A DNA stretch of 5,461 nt. Origin: JBEINZ01 sp040377825. Lineage in GTDB: Bacteria > Pseudomonadota > Alphaproteobacteria > Rhizobiales > Ancalomicrobiaceae. Below are positions 4,006 through 5,461 of this stretch, piece by piece. Positions within the stretch are counted from its first letter, which is position 1. The number at the start of each line of letters is the position of its first letter. The notes beneath the pieces are model-generated. The model was not told the DNA's origin, did no database searches, and worked only from the letters and a program-made list of their open reading frames with translations. Location: assembly GCA_040377825.1 (NCBI GenBank), contig JBEINZ010000211.1:1-5461 (forward strand), written 5' to 3'. The position numbers and the translations under genes were made by a program.

Positions 4006-5461
4006 CTACACCAACCGGCTCTGTACCATCGCCGCCGAAATGAAGCTTTCGAACAGCGGGTGCGGTTCGAACGGGCGGCTTTTGAGTTCGGGGTGGTATT
4101 GCACGCCGACGAACCAGGGGTGGCCCTTGAGTTCGACCGTTTCCGGCAGCACGCCGTCGGGCGACATGCCGGCGAAGATCATGCCCTTGGCTTCCAGGCG
4201 CTCGCGATAGGCGACGTTCACCTCGTAGCGGTGGCGGTGGCGCTCGGAGATCTCGTTCGCCCCGTAGATCGCGGCGATCTTCGAGCCGCCGGCGAGCTTG
4301 GCCTGATAGGCGCCAAGCCGCATCGTGCCGCCGAGATCGCCGTCGGCATTGCGCTTTTCCAGCTCGTTGCCGCGCAGCCATTCGGTGAGGAGGCCAACGA
4401 CCGGCTGCTCGCAGGGGCCGAATTCGCTCGATCCCGCGTCCGCCACGCCGGCAAGGCTGCGCGCGGCCTCGATGACCGCCATTTGCATGCCGAAGCAGAT
4501 CCCGAAATAGGGGATGCCGCGCTTTCGGGCATAGCCGGCGGCGGCGATCTTGCCCTCCGTGCCGCGCTTGCCGAAGCCGCCGGGCACGAGAATGCCGTGC
4601 ACGTGTTCGAGGAACGGCGCGGGGTCTTCCTTCTCGAAAACCTCCGACTCGATCCAGTCGATCTTGACCTTGACCTTGTTGGCGATGCCGCCATGGGTCA
4701 GGGCCTCGATCAGCGACTTATAGGCATCTTTGAGGCCGGTGTACTTGCCGACGACCGCGATGGTCACTTCGCCTTCCGGGTTGTGCACGCGCTGAGAAAT
4801 CCTCTCCCAGCGGGAGAGATCCGGCTTTCGCGCGCCGGTGATCCCGAAGGCGGCGAGCACCTCGTCGTCGAGCCCTTCACGATGATAGGCGACCGGCACG
4901 TCGTAAATCGAGGGGACGTCGAGCGCCTGGATCACGGCGGAGGGGCGCACGTTGCAGAAAAGCGAGAGCTTCTTGCGCTCGCCCTCGGGGATCTCGCGGT
5001 CGGCCCGCACGAGCAGGATATCGGGCTGGATGCCGATCGAGCGCAGTTCCTTCACCGAATGCTGCGTCGGCTTGGTCTTCAATTCGCCGGCGCTCGGGAT
5101 ATACGGCATGAGGGTCAGATGGATATAGACGGCGTGCTGGCGCGGCAATTCGTTGCCGAGCTGGCGGATCGCCTCGAAGAACGGCAAGCCCTCGATATCG
5201 CCGACCGTGCCGCCGATTTCCACCAGCACGAAATCGTAATCGTCATTGCCGGAAAGCACGAAGTCCTTGATCGCGTCGGTGACATGCGGGATCACCTGCA
5301 CGGTGCCGCCGAGATAGTCGCCGCGCCGTTCCCTTGCGATAATGTCCTGATAGATCCGGCCGGTGGTGATGTTGTCCTGGCGGTTTGCCGGGCGGCCGGT
5401 GAACCGTTCGTAATGGCCGAGATCGAGATCGGTCTCGGCGCCGTCGTCGGTCACGAAGACC
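4006..5461 (-). CDS. pyrG: CTP synthase, N-terminus beyond window
   Basis: Makes CTP from UTP, ATP and glutamine-derived ammonia; cytoplasmic. The open frame runs off the right edge: the visible 484 residues start at the equivalent of about residue 60 of the E. coli enzyme, so roughly 59 N-terminal residues, including the nucleotide P-loop, are outside. The GTG at 5454 is an internal valine codon, not a start. Counting from it, the synthetase domain shows AETDLDLGHYERF (6-18), EIGGTVGDIEGLPF (79-92, with Glu79 equivalent to the Mg2+ ligand E. coli Glu140) and KTKPTQHSV (126-134). The glutamine amidotransferase domain has the oxyanion loop PGGFG (291-295), the catalytic Cys320 in GICFGMQ and the His454/Glu456 pair in VQYHPEL. 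All key visible residues are intact. In the usual Rhizobiales order kdsA would follow directly; here a plus-strand gene lies between, and no terminator is visible after the stop. Confidence 0.98.
   Translation of the reverse strand, partial: VFVTDDGAETDLDLGHYERFTGRPANRQDNITTGRIYQDIIARERRGDYLGGTVQVIPHVTDAIKDFVLSGNDDYDFVLVEIGGTVGDIEGLPFFEAIRQLGNELPRQHAVYIHLTLMPYIPSAGELKTKPTQHSVKELRSIGIQPDILLVRADREIPEGERKKLSLFCNVRPSAVIQALDVPSIYDVPVAYHREGLDDEVLAAFGITGARKPDLSRWERISQRVHNPEGEVTIAVVGKYTGLKDAYKSLIEALTHGGIANKVKVKIDWIESEVFEKEDPAPFLEHVHGILVPGGFGKRGTEGKIAAAGYARKRGIPYFGICFGMQMAVIEAARSLAGVADAGSSEFGPCEQPVVGLLTEWLRGNELEKRNADGDLGGTMRLGAYQAKLAGGSKIAAIYGANEISERHRHRYEVNVAYRERLEAKGMIFAGMSPDGVLPETVELKGHPWFVGVQYHPELKSRPFEPHPLFESFISAAMVQSRLV

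Noticed and set aside
2820..4010. Target-site duplication or attachment-site repeats flanking the insert
   Set aside because: By eye the two edges share only 5-base matches such as GCAAC and AACTC, which is chance level. No integrase or tRNA gene is present.
3914..4381. 155-codon minus-strand frame overlapping the DUF4145 gene end and pyrG
   Set aside because: It is an out-of-frame shadow of pyrG with an Arg-rich composition; the pyrG frame itself is intact with all motifs.

Overview
This window is a high-GC (about 65% in most genes) chromosomal segment. It most likely comes from an alphaproteobacterium of the Rhizobiales (Hyphomicrobiales). The basis is the order pyrG - kdsA - eno on one strand, which is typical of that group, together with protein sequences of the same flavour. 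Species cannot be named from this sequence alone.

Layout. Four core-type genes run on the minus strand, read from right to left: pyrG (CTP synthase, 5461-4006, N-terminus beyond the window), kdsA (Kdo-8-phosphate synthase, 2698-1865), a GNAT-type acetyltransferase gene (1861-1247) only 3 nt after kdsA, and eno (enolase, 1105-1, C-terminus beyond the window). A strong hairpin with a short T-run lies over the last codons of the acetyltransferase gene. A 141-nt gap in front of eno carries a good ribosome binding site, a possible -10 element and a 13-bp palindrome. I therefore read kdsA-GNAT as one transcription unit and eno as having its own promoter.

Between pyrG and kdsA lies a plus-strand segment at about 2930-3979. 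It holds a small ORF resembling the N-terminal part of BrnA-like antitoxins and, 21 nt later, a markedly AT-richer gene. That gene encodes a split zinc-ribbon plus DUF4145 protein and ends 26 nt short of the pyrG stop codon. It looks like an acquired cassette inserted into a conserved housekeeping cluster in the opposite orientation. It is the most unusual part of the window. A two-gene toxin-antitoxin or defence role is conceivable but not shown.

How the genes fit together. Enolase makes phosphoenolpyruvate, which KdsA condenses with arabinose 5-phosphate to make Kdo-8-phosphate. CTP from PyrG is later needed to activate Kdo as CMP-Kdo for lipopolysaccharide. KdsA here has the Cys/His/Glu/Asp set of the metal-dependent class. 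The 231-nt gap between kdsA and the small ORF holds a four-run G-quadruplex motif and only weak promoter candidates.
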